Assembly: GCF_000005505.3 (NCBI RefSeq)
Contig: NC_016134.3
Coordinates: 41,664,150-41,728,149, forward strand
Length of the DNA stretch: 64,000 bases
DNA from: Brachypodium distachyon
Taxonomy: Eukaryota > Streptophyta > Magnoliopsida > Poales > Poaceae
Reading direction: 5' to 3'
Of this stretch, positions 61,492-64,000 are shown one piece after another; position 1 is the stretch's first letter, and each line of letters starts with the position of its first letter. Below the pieces are notes generated by a model. It saw nothing but the letters and a program-made list of their open reading frames with translations. It did no database searches and was not told the DNA's origin. Made by a program: the position numbers and the translations under genes.

Positions 61492-64000
61492 TATTCGCAG
61501 AGGAGAAGGAGCTTTTGTGTAATTACGGGGCTGTCGTAGGGTTGTTTCCGCTAAGTCCGCCTCCCTTCTTAGCTGGCACGCCATCTTAATTTTCAGAGAG
61601 AAGAGAAACGCAAGACGACAAGAGGAAACCACAGCTCGTACAGCAAGAAGAAGGAGAAGTTGGTCACTTGGCGCTTCTCCGTTTTGAATTTGAATCTGAA
61701 TTATCGGAGCACTACTCAACTAGTAGTACTTCCCACGTTCCCAACTGCCCGCATCATTACAAGTATTTTTTGGCGTTGCCTCAAGTGCGATTTGAATTTC
61801 GAATTTGGTCTTTACTCTTTAGTTACGCACAAGGTATGGAGCAGCTTTGTCCAAGCGGGTAGGCTAATTGACGCGAGGTAGTAATCAGTTGATTTTGAAA
61901 AGATGGGAGTTGATCAATCGATCCATGTGTGGGTAGTGCGTACGGAGTACTCCACTCTGCGTAGTTTGCTTGCAAGCACCCGCCAGCGATTTTGGATGTC
62001 CTGAAAATTAGAGCTGCAAAATTGTGACCCTCAGGGTACCCTTTGATCCTCCTTAGTTCAACCAAATGAACTAAAATTTTAAAATGACACAACATTTTGG
62101 AAAACTAGCTCATTTGTTTGAAATAAGTTTGGTCGGTTAATTAGGCTACTTTTGTCCTCAGGATTAGAGTCTCGTGGTGCTCACGCACATGTCTTGGGTC
62201 AAAGGAGGCGCAACTTCACTTGAGGTCGGCGATTGCTAGTAGATGCTAGGCCCTAGGTACAGAGTCCAAACTGGCGAACTGATCTGGTGCTTGATAGAAC
62301 GACAACAACCCTTGATCAGTGACCAATCCTCTGTGCATGGTCCATGTGGGGGGTGGTGCAATGACGATGCAAAGGCGTGCTTGGTGCAGGCAATTACCCC
62401 TCATCTTGTGGAGGTCCGCCAATTTTGTAATTTTCGATGCTAGTAGGATGTCGAGATCCCTAACTAGCCGAGCCAATCTATGTGTGGGAGGAGTTTCGGT
62501 CGTGATCCACCCGCCCTAGAGGATACCATCATGGTTGTTGCAATAATATAGCTCGCGTACGGAAGCTGGCGATTTTGGTGATTCAAACATTGTTCTATGC
62601 TTTTCCAGGGTGAAAACCTGGCCTTCACTTGTTGAATTCTAACAATGACGTACGTGTGTCGTCTCCTTGATGAAGGTGTTGTCTCGGTGGTCAATGTATG
62701 GCATTCATTGGTTGGACTCAGCTAACCTTGGGATGAAAATCCTTGATACGGGGCCATTCGTTGGTTTGATACAACAATGTCGGGGTGCATGCATAATCTC
62801 CAATACGTTGCTTTGGAAGATGAAGGAGACGTTGTGTCGCATGTTTTTGGGTCATTTCTTTTTCTTGTAATCATGTTTTCATTATTCTTAGCCAATCTTT
62901 GTTTATAATAATCTGTGGTTGTGTGCATCCTCTATATAAAGGCCAGGTAGCAATAAATCTTTCATTTCTGAATAAGAAATAAAAATAATTAGTGGGGACA
63001 ATTGTCAGTAAATCACACCTTTGTAGATTGTGCATGGCAGCGCGTTTGATGGTGTTATATAAAGTTGAATGACGGCGTATCCGGTGAAAACCACTCTTAC
63101 GGTGCAAATTCCATGGTAATCATGTTTAAAAGTTTCAAAAAAATCGTACAAAATGCCATATGTTGGAGGTGTGATGATTTACAAACGTGATTTTTTTAAA
63201 GTTAAACATCAAATGCATTTAGAAGAAATGATATGTTGAAGTCGTATTGTATGCGGAATGTCTTTGAGTCATTTGCCACACTCGTTGTGACCGGCCACTA
63301 CACCAGGGTTACTAAATGTAGCACGCTAAATGTAAATGGGTCAGCTCACACACTTTGGGGATTACAATATTCAGGAACTGATGTAACATGTTAGTATCAA
63401 TCCTGAAATGATCTGACTTCGATATGTTGCTTGTCACACAGTTTTGCAAAGTATGTGCAAACTGTATATCCCATTGAAGTGAATTGTTTTTTTGAAACCG
63501 ATGCAAAAGATTTGCCTATTTTTCATTAATTAAATAGGGAGTTGCGCAGTCACTAAACCAGAATGGAGCTCCAGTGAATGACCTCTGGTGCCGGTTCTAG
63601 AGGGGCAAACAAATCACGGCCACTGGAGACCATTGGGGGAATCCCCGACGAACACAAGCAGAACCAAGCACAGGCCCAAACACCACTCTGCTTCCCACCA
63701 AAATCGAAGAAAAGAAACCGTGACTGCTATGGGAGGAGCCGACACGGGACGCTCCGACGTAGACGAAGAAGCTGACCCTCCACGAAAGTTGCGGCAACAC
63801 AACACTGATACCAAGATCAAGGGCAACCTCGTCCCTGCACGACACGAGAACTACACACTCAGCACTGTCGTAGTTGATGTGAATTGTCACGCTTACACAT
63901 CAGTCATGCTATCTCGAACCACGTACCAAGACAGAATCATGGTTCTGTGTTGGCATAGAAAAGATATATTTTGTTGTTGCTGCTGAGAAATCCAAATACA
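61492..64000. other. distal intergenic region with possible retroelement remnants
   Basis: About 61492-61800 is the 3' UTR of the preceding gene. From 62230 to 62990 the + strand has short frames and ends with 'tctatataaaggccaggtag' and 'ttctgaataagaaataaa', a pattern like some LINE 3' ends. About 63065-63190 is repeat family C, also at about 36545. From about 63485 a T run and 'cctatttttcattaattaaa' suggest a second non-LTR 3' end on the minus strand extending beyond the window. Assignments are tentative. Confidence 0.35.

Noticed and set aside
60606..61589. 327-codon + strand frame across the promoter and the small gene
   Set aside because: It runs through the TATA box and leader in a different frame from the better-supported 144-codon gene, and its composition is Arg/Pro/Gly-rich.

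Overview
This window is nuclear DNA from a grass, most likely a compact-genome pooid such as Brachypodium or a close relative. The evidence is GC-rich first exons, spliced plant genes (plastid ACP, plant MED4, PIP2 aquaporins, FD-like bZIP, phytocyanin), many Stowaway and Tourist MITEs, and no LTR retrotransposon that I could see. The species is inference; it was not searched.

Layout. 1-1.2 kb holds the last three exons of an unidentified + strand gene. 1.6-5.2 kb is a 3.6 kb PIF/Harbinger element with both of its genes. 6.5-9.3 kb is a SKP1-like gene (-) whose large intron contains an old tandem duplication. 9.9-10.6 kb is a DUF4408/DUF761-type gene (-). 12.2-14.1 kb is a four-exon plastid acyl carrier protein gene (-). 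17.0-18.3 kb (MED4, -) and 18.5-23.2 kb (MSI-type histone-binding WD40 protein, +) are divergent and share a 241 bp promoter. 27.0-27.8 kb is an FD-like bZIP (+). 32.7-36.25 kb looks like a non-autonomous Helitron. 37.8-41.7 kb is a LARP1-type La-motif gene (-) with a suspicious 73 nt exon. 45.6-46.8 and 49.1-50.3 kb are tandem PIP2 aquaporins (+). 50.7-53.3 kb is a tandem array of roughly 300 bp units, broken by a Tourist MITE and by a 1.14 kb deletion derivative of the same Harbinger family found at 1.6 kb. 53.4-55.4 kb is a 5'-truncated, frameshifted LINE (-). 57.0-57.6 kb is a phytocyanin (-). 61.1-61.5 kb is a small hypothetical gene (+).

The host genes do not form a pathway. They look like ordinary syntenic neighbours: ubiquitin ligase scaffold, plastid lipid synthesis, transcription, chromatin, flowering-type bZIP, RNA binding and water channels. 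The most informative structures are the autonomous/non-autonomous Harbinger pair, the duplicated PIP2 block with its downstream repeat array and dated insertions, the duplicated SKP1 intron, and the apparent GC-AG intron present in only one PIP2 copy. I found no convincing new multi-gene system. Exon coordinates were assigned by eye from splice signals and reading-frame continuity and should be read as models.
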